From NCBI RefSeq assembly GCF_002105555.1, contig NZ_CP020613.1:1-64000 (forward strand): a stretch of DNA of 64,000 bases, read 5' to 3'. Positions 1-8,428 of the stretch are shown piece by piece. The notes beneath the pieces were generated by a model that was given only the letters and a program-made list of their open reading frames with translations, was not told where the DNA came from and searched no databases. Made by a program: the position numbers and the translations under genes. Source of the stretch: Paracoccus contaminans. GTDB lineage: Bacteria; Pseudomonadota; Alphaproteobacteria; Rhodobacterales; Rhodobacteraceae. Numbering within the stretch: position 1 is the first letter of the stretch; each line of letters starts with the position of its first letter.

Positions 1-906
1 ATGGGCCGCCGCCGCCGAAAGGTTGTGGCGCAGCACCGGGATCAGCATGAGCGCGTTCGACAGCCCATGCGGAACGTGAAAGCGCCCGCCCAGCGGATAG
101 GCAAGCGCATGGACCGCCGCCACCGGGGCGTTGGCGAAAGCCTGCCCCGCCAGCATCGCGCCCAGCAGCATCGATTCGCGCGCAGGGCGGTCGGAGGGCG
201 TCTCGCAGGCGGTCAGCAGGTTCGCCGACAGCAGCCGCAGCGCCGCCACGGCAAGGCTGTCCGACATCGGGTTCTTGCGGATGCGGCTGGTATAGGCCTC
301 GATCGCATGGACCATCGCGTCGATCCCCGAGGCTGCGGTGTGGACCCGCGGCAGGCCCACCGTCAGCGCCGCATCGAGGATCACGAGGTCGGCAAAGAGC
401 TGCCGCGCCACCACACCCATCTTGCTGTCGCGGGCCGACAGGATGGTGATGTTGGTCACCTCGGACCCGGTCCCGGCCGTTGTCGGCATCTGGACCAGCG
501 GCAGCCGCGCGCCCCTGACCTGGCCGATCCCGTAAAGCGTTTCGATCGGCTGGTCGGAGACGGCCAGGACGGCGGCCAGCTTGGCCACGTCCAGCGACGA
601 CCCGCCGCCAAAGCCCAGCACCAGATCGGTTGCGGATGCGCGGGCCAGGGCGGCTGCGTCGATGACATTGGCCTCGGGCGGATCGGCCTGGACCTGGTCG
701 AAGATCACCGGATCGAAGCCCGCCGCCCTGAGCGAGCCGAGCGCCGCATCCAGCAGCCCCGCGCGCCGCACGCCGGTATCGGTGACGATCAGCGGGCGCC
801 GGGCCGGGCAGAAGGCCGAAAGGATCTCGCCCAGCTCGCCCGCCGCCCCCCAGCGGCAGCGGATGTCGGGCACGGTCGCGAAGTCAAACGGGGCGGTTGC
901 AGTCAT
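1..906 (-). CDS. Iron-containing alcohol dehydrogenase, C-terminus cut by window edge
   Basis: The reading frame runs from an ATG at 906 to the left edge (302 codons visible, no stop), so the C-terminus lies outside the window. The protein belongs to the group III metal-dependent alcohol dehydrogenases. Visible motifs are the nucleotide-binding GGGSSLDVAK, the TTAGTGSEVT stretch and the metal-ligand segments GIDAMVHAIEAY and HALAYPLGGRFHVPHG, which supply the Asp and three His ligands of the family. It would oxidise or reduce an alcohol/aldehyde pair with NAD(P). It is the last visible gene of the minus-strand polyol operon, 27 bp after the SDR gene. The substrate is unknown. The family includes lactaldehyde, maleylacetate and 1,3-propanediol enzymes, so no symbol is given. 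Confidence 0.88.
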   Translation of the reverse strand, partial: MTATAPFDFATVPDIRCRWGAAGELGEILSAFCPARRPLIVTDTGVRRAGLLDAALGSLRAAGFDPVIFDQVQADPPEANVIDAAALARASATDLVLGFGGGSSLDVAKLAAVLAVSDQPIETLYGIGQVRGARLPLVQMPTTAGTGSEVTNITILSARDSKMGVVARQLFADLVILDAALTVGLPRVHTAASGIDAMVHAIEAYTSRIRKNPMSDSLAVAALRLLSANLLTACETPSDRPARESMLLGAMLAGQAFANAPVAAVHALAYPLGGRFHVPHGLSNALMLIPVLRHNLSAAAAH

Positions 907-933
907 CGTCTTGATCCTTGCCCATACGCGCGG

Positions 934-1632
934 TCAGGCCGCCAGATAGCCGCCATCCACGGGCATGATCGCACCGTGCACGTAAGAGGCCTCGGGCGAC
1001 AGAAGAAAGGCCGCGACCGTGGCGATTTCTTGCGGATCGGCCCAGCGTCCCAGCGGGATGCGCGCGTCGATGCCGGCCTTGCGGGCCGGGTCCGTCCGCG
1101 CGCCCTGCGAGATGCGCGTCTCGACCCAACCGGGCGCAACCGCGTTGACACGGATGCCGCGCCGCCCCCAGGCCACCGCGAGAGAGCGGGTCAGCGCCGC
1201 GACCGCGCCCTTGCTGGTGCCATAGGCCGGCGCCACGGGGTTGCCGAACCAGCTCCACATCGAGGCGATGTTGACGACCGATCCGCCGCTGCGCTCGAGT
1301 GCGCCGCGCGCCTGCGTGCAGCAGTTCAGCACGCCGGTGACGTTGACGGCCATCACCTGTTCAAAGATCTCCGGCTGCCATTCGCGGTCAAAGCGGATGG
1401 TGCCGGCGCAGGTGACCAGACCGTCCAGCCGGTCCAGCCCCGCGAACAGGGCGGCGACCGAGGCGGGGTCGGTCACGTCGCATTCGGCAAAGCCGAGATC
1501 GCCGGGAAAGCAGTCCTCGCTTTCCAGCCCGGCGGCGGTGACATCCCAGCCGCGGGCATGCAGCAGGCGCGCGGTGGCCAGGCCGATGCCCGTGCCCCCG
1601 CCCTTCACGACCGCGCAAGGGGCGCCGGTCAC
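934..1632 (-). CDS. SDR-family NAD(P)-dependent oxidoreductase
   Basis: A 232-residue short-chain dehydrogenase/reductase. The N-terminal dinucleotide motif reads GGGTGIG. The catalytic Ser, Tyr and Lys lie in NIASMWSW and PAYGTSKGA, and the C-terminal PVDGGYLA is typical of classical SDRs. The start is a GTG whose last three bases form the TGA stop of the preceding dehydrogenase gene (4-nt GTGA overlap), indicating translational coupling. In the operon it sits between a GldA-like and an iron-containing dehydrogenase. Together with the flavoprotein and kinase further upstream it recalls E. coli ygcW beside ygcU and ygcE. The substrate cannot be read from the sequence. Confidence 0.88.
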   Translation of the reverse strand: MTGAPCAVVKGGGTGIGLATARLLHARGWDVTAAGLESEDCFPGDLGFAECDVTDPASVAALFAGLDRLDGLVTCAGTIRFDREWQPEIFEQVMAVNVTGVLNCCTQARGALERSGGSVVNIASMWSWFGNPVAPAYGTSKGAVAALTRSLAVAWGRRGIRVNAVAPGWVETRISQGARTDPARKAGIDARIPLGRWADPQEIATVAAFLLSPEASYVHGAIMPVDGGYLAA

Positions 1633-2678
1633 GCCCGCTGCTCCGCGTCCAGCATCCGCATGGCGCGGACCAGATCCTGCGGCGCAAGCGGGCGGTGATA
1701 GTTGCCGGCATAAGGCGCGGTCAGCGCGACCGTGGCGATGCGTTCAAAGACGGCGTCCTCGGTCACGTCAAGCCGCGCGAACGAGGTCGGCAGGCCGAGG
1801 CTGCCCAAGAAATCCGCCATCTCGCGCAGCTCATCAGGCGTGCCTTGCCCCGCGGCGATCTGGGTCAGCGTGCCCAGTGCGACCATCTCGCCATGCAGCA
1901 AGCCCGACAGCTGCGGCACCACCGAAAAGCCGCGCACCATCGAATGGGCGATCGACAGCCCGCCGCTTTCGAATGCCAGCCCGCTGAGCAGGACGGCGGC
2001 CTCGACCACCCGCTCGAAGGCCGGGTCGGGGGCGGTCGCCGCCATGGCGGCATGGCTGTCGGCCAGCAGGATGGCGCGGGCGCGCGCGACGATGGCCAGC
2101 GTCAGCTCGGTCGGCTGGCCGCCGAAGAAGTTGAGCCCGCCGCCAGCCAGCGCGCCCGCCAGCTCATAGGGTTTGGACATCGCATCGCCGATCCCGGCGG
2201 CCAGAAAACGGCGCGGCGCGGCGGCGATGACCGCGGTATCGACCAGCACCAGATGCGGGTTGGTCGCCAGGTGGCGCACGCCCTCGACCGCGTGATCGGC
2301 GGTATAGACAACGGCGATGTGGCTGGTCGGGCTGTCGTTCGAGGCGATGGTCGGGACGATCCCGACCGGCAGGCGGCGTTCGATCGCGACACCCTTGGCC
2401 GTGTCGATGGCCTTGCCTCCGCCGATCCCCAGGATCAGCCGCGCATCCTCGGCCTCGGCGGCCCGCGCGGCGATCTCGGCGCCGGTGCATTCGCCGCCGA
2501 AATCCAGCAGCCGCGCGGCCGGCAGCTGCGCGGCGATGCGCGCGCCCAGCAGATCACGCGCCACCGGGTCGATCACCACCGCGACCGGCCCGCCGCCGAC
2601 GATGGCGATCTCGTCCGCCAGCCGATCGATCGCCCCCGGCCCCTGCACATAGCGCAAGGGCGCCCCCAATATCCGCAT
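1629..2678 (-). CDS. Glycerol dehydrogenase (GldA)-like iron/zinc dehydrogenase
   Basis: A 349-residue member of the GldA/glycerol-1-phosphate dehydrogenase branch of the metal-dependent dehydrogenases. It shows the NAD-binding LGIGGGKAIDTAKG and the substrate segment PTIASNDSPTS. Three metal-ligand regions are visible: GIGDAMSK (Asp), GGLSIAHS (His) and LHGEMVALG (His). In GldA the first of these usually reads GIGDALAT, so the pocket may differ. The ATG start lies 5 bp after the permease stop. The operon context suggests oxidation of a polyol or a phosphorylated polyol rather than plain glycerol, because a complete glp system exists elsewhere in the window. The exact substrate is unknown. 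Confidence 0.85.
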   Translation of the reverse strand: MRILGAPLRYVQGPGAIDRLADEIAIVGGGPVAVVIDPVARDLLGARIAAQLPAARLLDFGGECTGAEIAARAAEAEDARLILGIGGGKAIDTAKGVAIERRLPVGIVPTIASNDSPTSHIAVVYTADHAVEGVRHLATNPHLVLVDTAVIAAAPRRFLAAGIGDAMSKPYELAGALAGGGLNFFGGQPTELTLAIVARARAILLADSHAAMAATAPDPAFERVVEAAVLLSGLAFESGGLSIAHSMVRGFSVVPQLSGLLHGEMVALGTLTQIAAGQGTPDELREMADFLGSLGLPTSFARLDVTEDAVFERIATVALTAPYAGNYHRPLAPQDLVRAMRMLDAEQRA

Positions 2679-2683
2679 CGTTC

Positions 2684-3571
2684 CTATCCTTTAACGGCGC
2701 CGGCCGTCAGGCCCTGCACGAAATAGCGCGACAGCGCGATGAAAGCCGCGAAGAGCGGCAGCGCGATGAGCGTCGAGCCCGCCATCACATCCCCCCAGCG
2801 CAGGTCGAACGCCCCGATCATCGAGGCGAGCCCCAGCGGCACGGTCTTGTTGGCATCCGAGCCGATCATCACCAGGGCAAAGGTGTAGTCGGTCCAGGAC
2901 AGCAGGAAGGCGAAGATCGCCACCGTCACCAGCCCCGGCGCCGACAGCGGCAGCACCACCCGCAGGAACGCGCCCAGCCGGGTGCAGCCGTCAACCATGG
3001 CCGCCTCCTCAAGCTCGAACGGCAGGGTCTTGAAGAACCCCCACAGGAACCACACCCCCAGCGGCATGGTGATCGTCAGATGCGAGATGACCAGCGACAG
3101 CAGCGTGTCGTTCAGCCCGACCAGCGTCATCATGGAATAAAGCGGGATCGCCAGCAGCAGCGGCGGGAACATGTAGGCATAGAGCATGCCCACGATGATC
3201 ATCTGCTTGCCGCGGATGCGCTGGCGGGTGACGCCATAGGCGATCATCACCGAAAGCATCATGGTCAACGCGACGGTGGTGACGGCCACGATCAGGCTGT
3301 TGAGGAACTGGCGCGGATAATCGGTCTGGGCCAGCAGGCTGGTGTAATAGCCCAGCGTCCAGTGCCGAGGCACCAGCGAGGGGGTCATCAGCATCTCCTG
3401 CGTCGGGCGCAGGGATGAGACGATCATCCAGTAGATCGGAAAACCGCTATAGACGGCCAGCACGAGCGCCGCAAAATAGATGCCGGCGCGACCGGCCAGC
3501 CGGCGCGGGCCGGAACGGCGCGGCCCGGGCCGGGCCGCAGGGGAGGGGGCCTGGGTGGCGGGCCGGCTCAT
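2684..3571 (-). CDS. Sugar/polyol ABC transporter permease (MalG/UgpE type)
   Basis: A 295-residue inner-membrane permease of the carbohydrate uptake family 1 (MalG-like). A basic, proline-rich N-terminal tail of about 30 residues precedes the first membrane helix (ALVLAVYSGFPIYWMIVSSL). The cytoplasmic EAA loop, which contacts the ATPase, reads EEAAMVDGCTRLGAFLRVVLP. The ATG overlaps the TGA of the partner permease gene by 4 nt. With the neighbouring permease, binding protein and ATPase it forms a complete importer that feeds the dehydrogenases and kinase of the same operon. Confidence 0.9.
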   Translation of the reverse strand: MSRPATQAPSPAARPGPRRSGPRRLAGRAGIYFAALVLAVYSGFPIYWMIVSSLRPTQEMLMTPSLVPRHWTLGYYTSLLAQTDYPRQFLNSLIVAVTTVALTMMLSVMIAYGVTRQRIRGKQMIIVGMLYAYMFPPLLLAIPLYSMMTLVGLNDTLLSLVISHLTITMPLGVWFLWGFFKTLPFELEEAAMVDGCTRLGAFLRVVLPLSAPGLVTVAIFAFLLSWTDYTFALVMIGSDANKTVPLGLASMIGAFDLRWGDVMAGSTLIALPLFAAFIALSRYFVQGLTAGAVKG

Positions 3572-4428
3572 TTGCTCGTCTCCATCGGAAAGAGGCGGAA
3601 GTAGATCGTCACCGCCAGCATGAGCACCAGGAAGGACAGCGTGGCGACCGCCGCGCCGGTGCCGATGTCATACAGCGCGAATGCCTCGCGGTAGGACAGC
3701 ACCGGCAGATGCTCGGTCGCGCCGAGCGGACCGCCACCGGTCGTCAGCCAGATCACGTCGAACTTGTTGAACATCCACACCCCGCGCAGCAGGATGACCA
3801 CGGTCAGGATCGGCCGCAGCGATGGCAGGGTGACGTGCAGGAACTGCCGCACCGGACCGGCCCCGTCGACGCGGGCAGCCTCGTAAAGCTGGCGGGGCAC
3901 GGTCTGCAGCCCGGCCAGGAAGGTCGTGGTGACGAAAGGCGTCCACAGCCAGACCGAGATCAGCACCACCGACAGCATCGAGGCGGTCTCTGTCTCGAAC
4001 CAGCGGATCTGCGGCAGGCCCCAATCCTCCATCAGGATGGTGACGATCCCCAGCGATCCGTCCACCATCCACTTGAAGACCAGCACCGCCACGACGGTGG
4101 GCAGCAGATAGGGCAGGAATGCCAGCCCGCGCAGCAGCGAGCGGCCGAGGAAATCCTGGTTCAGCAGCAGCGCAAAGCCGATGCCCAGCACGACCTGCAG
4201 GACGATGCAGAGGCCGGCATAGACAAAGCCGTTGCCGAGCGCGTTCCAGAACTGGCCGTCCCCCAGCACCTGGGCGTATTTGCCCAGCCCCACCCAGACC
4301 GGATCGGTGGTCAGCGACGGCATGTCGTAGAAGCTGAGCGACACCGCATAAAGCGCGGGGCCGACGATCAGCAGCAGGGTCGCAACGGCCCCGACCGCAA
4401 GGAAGCCGGGCAGCAGCCAGCGCGTCAT
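3568..4428 (-). CDS. Sugar/polyol ABC transporter permease (MalF/UgpA type)
   Basis: A 286-residue permease with about six hydrophobic segments. The EAA motif lies near the C-terminal third (YEAARVDGAGPVRQFLHVTLP). The ATG at 4428 is chosen over one 21 bp upstream because a GGGGAGGA ribosome site sits just before it. It is the heterodimer partner of the following permease gene, with which it shares a 4-nt ATGA overlap. A 51-bp gap separates it from the binding-protein gene. Confidence 0.9.
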   Translation of the reverse strand: MTRWLLPGFLAVGAVATLLLIVGPALYAVSLSFYDMPSLTTDPVWVGLGKYAQVLGDGQFWNALGNGFVYAGLCIVLQVVLGIGFALLLNQDFLGRSLLRGLAFLPYLLPTVVAVLVFKWMVDGSLGIVTILMEDWGLPQIRWFETETASMLSVVLISVWLWTPFVTTTFLAGLQTVPRQLYEAARVDGAGPVRQFLHVTLPSLRPILTVVILLRGVWMFNKFDVIWLTTGGGPLGATEHLPVLSYREAFALYDIGTGAAVATLSFLVLMLAVTIYFRLFPMETSK

Positions 4429-4479
4429 GGTATCCTCCCCTCGGGGCAAGGCGGGGAGGGTCGCCCCTCCCCGCGCCGG

Positions 4480-5808
4480 TCACTTGATGACATCGCGCAT
4501 CCGCGCCGCGGCCGCCTTGACCGCCTCGGCGGAATCCATGCCGCGCAGGATCTTGTTCTGCAGCATCTCGGGCATCACGAAGGATTCAAAGACCTTGCCG
4601 GGGCGCACGTCCGGCGCCGGACCCTGGGTGTCGATCGAGCTGAGGATGACCGAGTTGTCGGTGATCAGGGCGCGCATCTGTTCGATCGCCGCTTCGTGCT
4701 TCTTGATCAGCGGGTTGTCGCGCCAGCGCGGGTCGTCATAGATGTCCAGGCGGGTGGGCTGGAAATGCACCGGCGCGGTGTGCAGGAAATCGACCATGCG
4801 CTCGGTCGTCAGCCAGCGCATGAAGTCCATCGTCCGGCCGGTGTTGTCGGTCTTCAGCACCACCCAGCCGTCATAGCCGTGGCTGACCGCCTTCTGCTTT
4901 CCGGCGCTGTCCATATAGGGCATCAGACCGAAATTGCCGGCCATGCCGGGGTTGTCGCGCTCGACTGCCTCGAACACGCGGCCGGCATAGGCGCCATGCC
5001 CGATCGCCCCGCCGACAAGGTTCGACAGCACATCGGCATAGCTTGCCTGCAACGCCCCCGACGGCATCGTCGGGTAAAGCCGGGCCATGAAGTCGAGATA
5101 GGCCGCAACCCTCGGCGCCATCTCGGCGCTGTCGAGGATGACGTTCCACTGGTCGTCGAACAGCCGGACGCCCTCGGCCCACAGGAAGGCGAAGGACATC
5201 CAGTTGGCCGCGCCGTTCGACCCGATCGGGAACAGGCAGCCGCGCTGGCGGCCCTCGACCAGCGCCTCGCAGTTGGCCGCAAAGGCATCCCAGGTTTCGG
5301 GCATCGCCAGCCCCTTCGCCTCGTACAGGTCCTTGCGATAATAGATGAGCGCCAGGTTGTAATCGAAGGGGTACCAGTAGACCTTGCCATCAATCGGGAA
5401 CAGGATGTTGTTGCCCCATTGATGCGCGTCGGTCAGCTCGTTCAGCGGGACGATCAGATCCTGTTCGGCCAGCATCAGCACCTGCCCGATGAAGCCCACA
5501 TTGGCGACATCATAGGGCGTTCCCGATCGCACGCCGTTGGTTATCTTGGTGAAGGCTTCGTCCAGCGGGACGGAATCGACGACCACCTCGGTCCCGGTCT
5601 TGTCCTGATAGTCCTTGGCCATCTTGCCGAAGAAGGCCAGCGTGTCCTTGCCGGTCTCGCAGTTGAGGAACCGGATCGGGCGGGCGGACTGCGCCCGCAC
5701 CGCCGGCGCGGCCAGCCCGGCCAGCGAAAGACCCAGCCCCAGCGCGCCTGCGCCGCGCATCGTCTGCCGGCGAGTCCACAACCCGCCCCTGCCTTTCTCG
5801 TAAGTCAT
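4480..5808 (-). CDS. Sugar/polyol ABC transporter substrate-binding protein
   Basis: A 442-residue family 1 extracellular solute-binding protein (MalE/UgpB superfamily). The N-terminus carries a signal with adjacent arginines (WTRRQTMRG), a hydrophobic core and a cleavage site near AVRA/QS, compatible with Tat export. The ATG at 5808 is preferred because GGAGGAGG lies just upstream. The longer frame upstream adds a charged, non-signal stretch. The mature protein has the usual two-lobe pattern, with tryptophans and aromatics (VYWYPFDYN, VSHGYDGWVV) likely lining a sugar or polyol site. It is the periplasmic component of the importer encoded by its neighbours. The ligand is unknown. Confidence 0.9.
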   Translation of the reverse strand: MTYEKGRGGLWTRRQTMRGAGALGLGLSLAGLAAPAVRAQSARPIRFLNCETGKDTLAFFGKMAKDYQDKTGTEVVVDSVPLDEAFTKITNGVRSGTPYDVANVGFIGQVLMLAEQDLIVPLNELTDAHQWGNNILFPIDGKVYWYPFDYNLALIYYRKDLYEAKGLAMPETWDAFAANCEALVEGRQRGCLFPIGSNGAANWMSFAFLWAEGVRLFDDQWNVILDSAEMAPRVAAYLDFMARLYPTMPSGALQASYADVLSNLVGGAIGHGAYAGRVFEAVERDNPGMAGNFGLMPYMDSAGKQKAVSHGYDGWVVLKTDNTGRTMDFMRWLTTERMVDFLHTAPVHFQPTRLDIYDDPRWRDNPLIKKHEAAIEQMRALITDNSVILSSIDTQGPAPDVRPGKVFESFVMPEMLQNKILRGMDSAEAVKAAAARMRDVIK

Positions 5809-5876
5809 TGCTTCCTCCTCCCCATCATCCGCGGCCTGCGCGGTGTCGTGCTGCGTTGACGACCGCCGCCGGCGGT

Positions 5877-6932
5877 TCACACGGCGGCGGCCAGGCGGTT
5901 CCCATCCTGCGCGTCGAACAGGTGGATGGCCGGTCCGGGGATGGCGATGCCCACGGTGTCGCCCACCCGGATGTCGTCGCGCCGTCCGGACATGGCGCGC
6001 AGCCTGTGGCCGGCCAGCGCGCCGATGAACAGCGTCTGCGAGCCGAGCTGCTCGATCCCGCGGATCTCGAACGGCAGCCCGTCCTCGACGATGGCGACCG
6101 CCTCGGGGCGCACGCCAAGGGTGACGGGGCCGGAACGCGCGCCTGCCCGCGCCGCGATCCGCAGGCCCTGGCCGATGCCGATGCCCTGACCGTCGAGATC
6201 GCCGGGGATCAGGTTCATCTCGGGCGAGCCGATGAAGCTGGCCACGAAGGTATTGGCCGGCCGGTCATAGACCTCGAGCGGCGAGCCGATCTGCTGGACC
6301 CGTCCGTCGCGCATGATGACGATCCGGTCGGCGAGCGTCATCGCCTCGACCTGGTCATGGGTCACGTAGATCATCGCCTTGCCGATCCGCCGCTGCAGCA
6401 GCGCGATCTCCTCGCGCATCCGGGCGCGCAGCTTGGCGTCGAGGTTGGACAGCGGCTCGTCCAGCAGGAACACCGCCGGGTCGCGGACCAGCGCCCGGCC
6501 CAGTGCCACGCGCTGCATCTGCCCGCCCGAGAGCTGCCCCGGCTTGCGATCCAGCAGATGGGTGATGTCCAGCATCTGTGCGGCCGCATCGACGCGGCGG
6601 GTGATCTCGGCCGCATCCATGCCGCGCATCTTCAGCCCGAAGGACATGTTCCCGCGGATCGTCTTATGGGGGTAGAGCGCGTAGTTCTGGAACACCATCG
6701 CGATGTCGCGATCCTTCGGCTCGTTCGCTGTCACGTCGCGCCCGCCGATCAGAAGCTGGCCCGAGGTGATTTCCTCCAGCCCCGCGACCATCCGCAGGGT
6801 GGTGGACTTGCCGCAGCCTGACGGCCCCAGCAGCACGATCAGCTCGCCCTTGGCGATCTCCAGATCGACGCCCTCGACCGCCATGACCGAGCCATACATC
6901 TTGCGAAGCTTGCGCAGACTGACCTCGGCCAT
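5877..6932 (-). CDS. ABC transporter ATP-binding protein (UgpC/MalK type)
   Basis: A 351-residue ATPase of the CUT1 family. Walker A is GPSGCGKST, the Q-loop is VFQNYALYPH, the signature is LSGGQMQR, Walker B is VFLLDEPLSNLD and the H-loop is YVTHDQVEAM. All are canonical. A C-terminal TOBE/OB-fold regulatory region (GVRPEAV) follows. The ATG overlaps the kinase stop (TGATG). A GTG one codon upstream is possible. It energises the two permeases encoded downstream. CUT1 ATPases of this type are often shared among transporters, so it could also serve other importers. Confidence 0.92.
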   Translation of the reverse strand: MAEVSLRKLRKMYGSVMAVEGVDLEIAKGELIVLLGPSGCGKSTTLRMVAGLEEITSGQLLIGGRDVTANEPKDRDIAMVFQNYALYPHKTIRGNMSFGLKMRGMDAAEITRRVDAAAQMLDITHLLDRKPGQLSGGQMQRVALGRALVRDPAVFLLDEPLSNLDAKLRARMREEIALLQRRIGKAMIYVTHDQVEAMTLADRIVIMRDGRVQQIGSPLEVYDRPANTFVASFIGSPEMNLIPGDLDGQGIGIGQGLRIAARAGARSGPVTLGVRPEAVAIVEDGLPFEIRGIEQLGSQTLFIGALAGHRLRAMSGRRDDIRVGDTVGIAIPGPAIHLFDAQDGNRLAAAV

Positions 6933-8428
6933 CACGCGGCCCCCCTGAGGGTGCGTACCGCACGGTGGTTCACGGGCGTCAATGCCGCCTTCGCCTCGCG
7001 GAAGCGGTCGAAGGCATCGTCATAGACGCCCCGCACCGAGGGATCGGGGCGCAGCGTTTCGGCCACCCGTATCGCGCGGGCGGCATCGTCGGTGTCGGCA
7101 AAGACGCCCGCGCCGATCCCCGCGATCAGCGCCGCGCCGTAAGAGGCGTCGCCCTCGGCGGGCACCTCGATGGTCAGCCCGGTGACGTCGGCGATGATCT
7201 GCCGCCACAGGGCGCTGCGGGTGCCGCCGCCGACCAGCCGCGCGGTGTCAAAGCCCATGGCGCGATCGCGCAGCACCGACAGGCAGTCGCGCAGCGTGAA
7301 GGCGATCCCTTCGTAAAGCGCGCGGCACAGATGCGGCCCCCCATGTCCAAAGCCCAGGCCCACGAAGGAGGCCCGCAGGTCGGGATCCCAGTAGGGGCTG
7401 CGCTCGCCGTTCAGATAGGGGTGGAACAACAGCCCCTCGCATCCGGCCGGGGCCTGGCGGGCAAGCCGGTCCATGCCGTCGAACCCTTCGGCCGCGAACA
7501 GCGCATCGCGCAGCCAGCGATGTGCCGAGGCGCAGGAATTGGTGCCCAGGATCGCGTAATGATGGCCGGGGACGAGATGGGGATAGTGGATCACGTCATC
7601 CGAAAAGGCCGGCGCCGCCGTCAGGGTCGAGACGGTGCCGGCGGTGGCCAGCTTCAGCGCGCCGATGCCCGGCCGGGTCATCCCGGCGGCATAGGTTTCC
7701 GCGTTGGTGTCCGATGTGCCGCAGATAACGGCGGTGCCGGCGCGCAGCCCGGTCTGCCGCGCGGCCTCGGCCCCGACCTCGCCGGTGACGGCGCTCGAGC
7801 CGGTGATCGCCGGCAGCACCTCGGGCGCGATGCCGGCCAGCGCGCACAGCTCGGCCGACCATCCGCCCGTTGCGGCATCGGCCAGCATGAGCCCCCAGGC
7901 GTCGGTGATGTCGGTGGCTGCGCTGCCGTCCAGCCGGCGGCGCAGCCAGTCCTTGGCGGGCAGGATGCGGCGGATCGCGGCATGGGTGCCCGGTTCCTCC
8001 TCGCGCAGCCAGATCAGCTGCGGCAGCGTCCATGTCGGGCTGATCCGGTTGCCCGAGCGCGCCAGGATCATGTCCCCATGGGCGGCGCGGGCGCGGGCGA
8101 CCTGCGCGCCCGAGCGGGCGTCGTTCCACATGATCGCCGGCCGCAGCGTGCGGCCCTGCGCATCCTCGAGCACATGGGTATGCGCGCCGGCCGTCACCGA
8201 AACCGCCGCGATCCGCGCCGGATCGACGCCTTGCGCCCACAGATCGCGCAGCGCCCCGACCAGCGCCGCCCACCAGCCCTCAGGATCCTGCTCGCTGTAG
8301 CCGGGCCTTGGCGCCAGCGTCTCGACGGGCGCCGAGGCGGTGGCCACGACCGCGCCCGCGGCGGTGATCACGGTCGATTTCAGCGATCCCGCGCCCAGGT
8401 CGATGCCCAGCAGCAACGTCTCAGCCAT
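6932..8428 (-). CDS. FGGY-family carbohydrate kinase (YgcE/xylulokinase-like)
   Basis: A 498-residue FGGY kinase. The N-terminal phosphate-binding motif reads GIDLGAGSLKST. MWNDARS, ITDAWGL and the C-terminal GGGTRSALW (adenosine site) are present. The ATG at 8428 lies inside the end of the flavoprotein gene (8-nt overlap), implying translational coupling. It phosphorylates a sugar or polyol, and the closest well-known relatives are xylulokinases. Its pairing with an ADPS-type flavoprotein and an SDR is the arrangement of E. coli ygcE-ygcU-ygcW, so YgcE is a better functional comparison than XylB. The substrate is not established. Confidence 0.88.
   Translation of the reverse strand: MAETLLLGIDLGAGSLKSTVITAAGAVVATASAPVETLAPRPGYSEQDPEGWWAALVGALRDLWAQGVDPARIAAVSVTAGAHTHVLEDAQGRTLRPAIMWNDARSGAQVARARAAHGDMILARSGNRISPTWTLPQLIWLREEEPGTHAAIRRILPAKDWLRRRLDGSAATDITDAWGLMLADAATGGWSAELCALAGIAPEVLPAITGSSAVTGEVGAEAARQTGLRAGTAVICGTSDTNAETYAAGMTRPGIGALKLATAGTVSTLTAAPAFSDDVIHYPHLVPGHHYAILGTNSCASAHRWLRDALFAAEGFDGMDRLARQAPAGCEGLLFHPYLNGERSPYWDPDLRASFVGLGFGHGGPHLCRALYEGIAFTLRDCLSVLRDRAMGFDTARLVGGGTRSALWRQIIADVTGLTIEVPAEGDASYGAALIAGIGAGVFADTDDAARAIRVAETLRPDPSVRGVYDDAFDRFREAKAALTPVNHRAVRTLRGAA

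Noticed and set aside
3415..5859. Very long open frame on the plus strand (over 800 codons) opposite the binding-protein and permease genes
   Set aside because: It is antisense to well-supported genes, rich in Arg/Gln/His/Gly without domains, and a known by-product of GC-rich codon bias.
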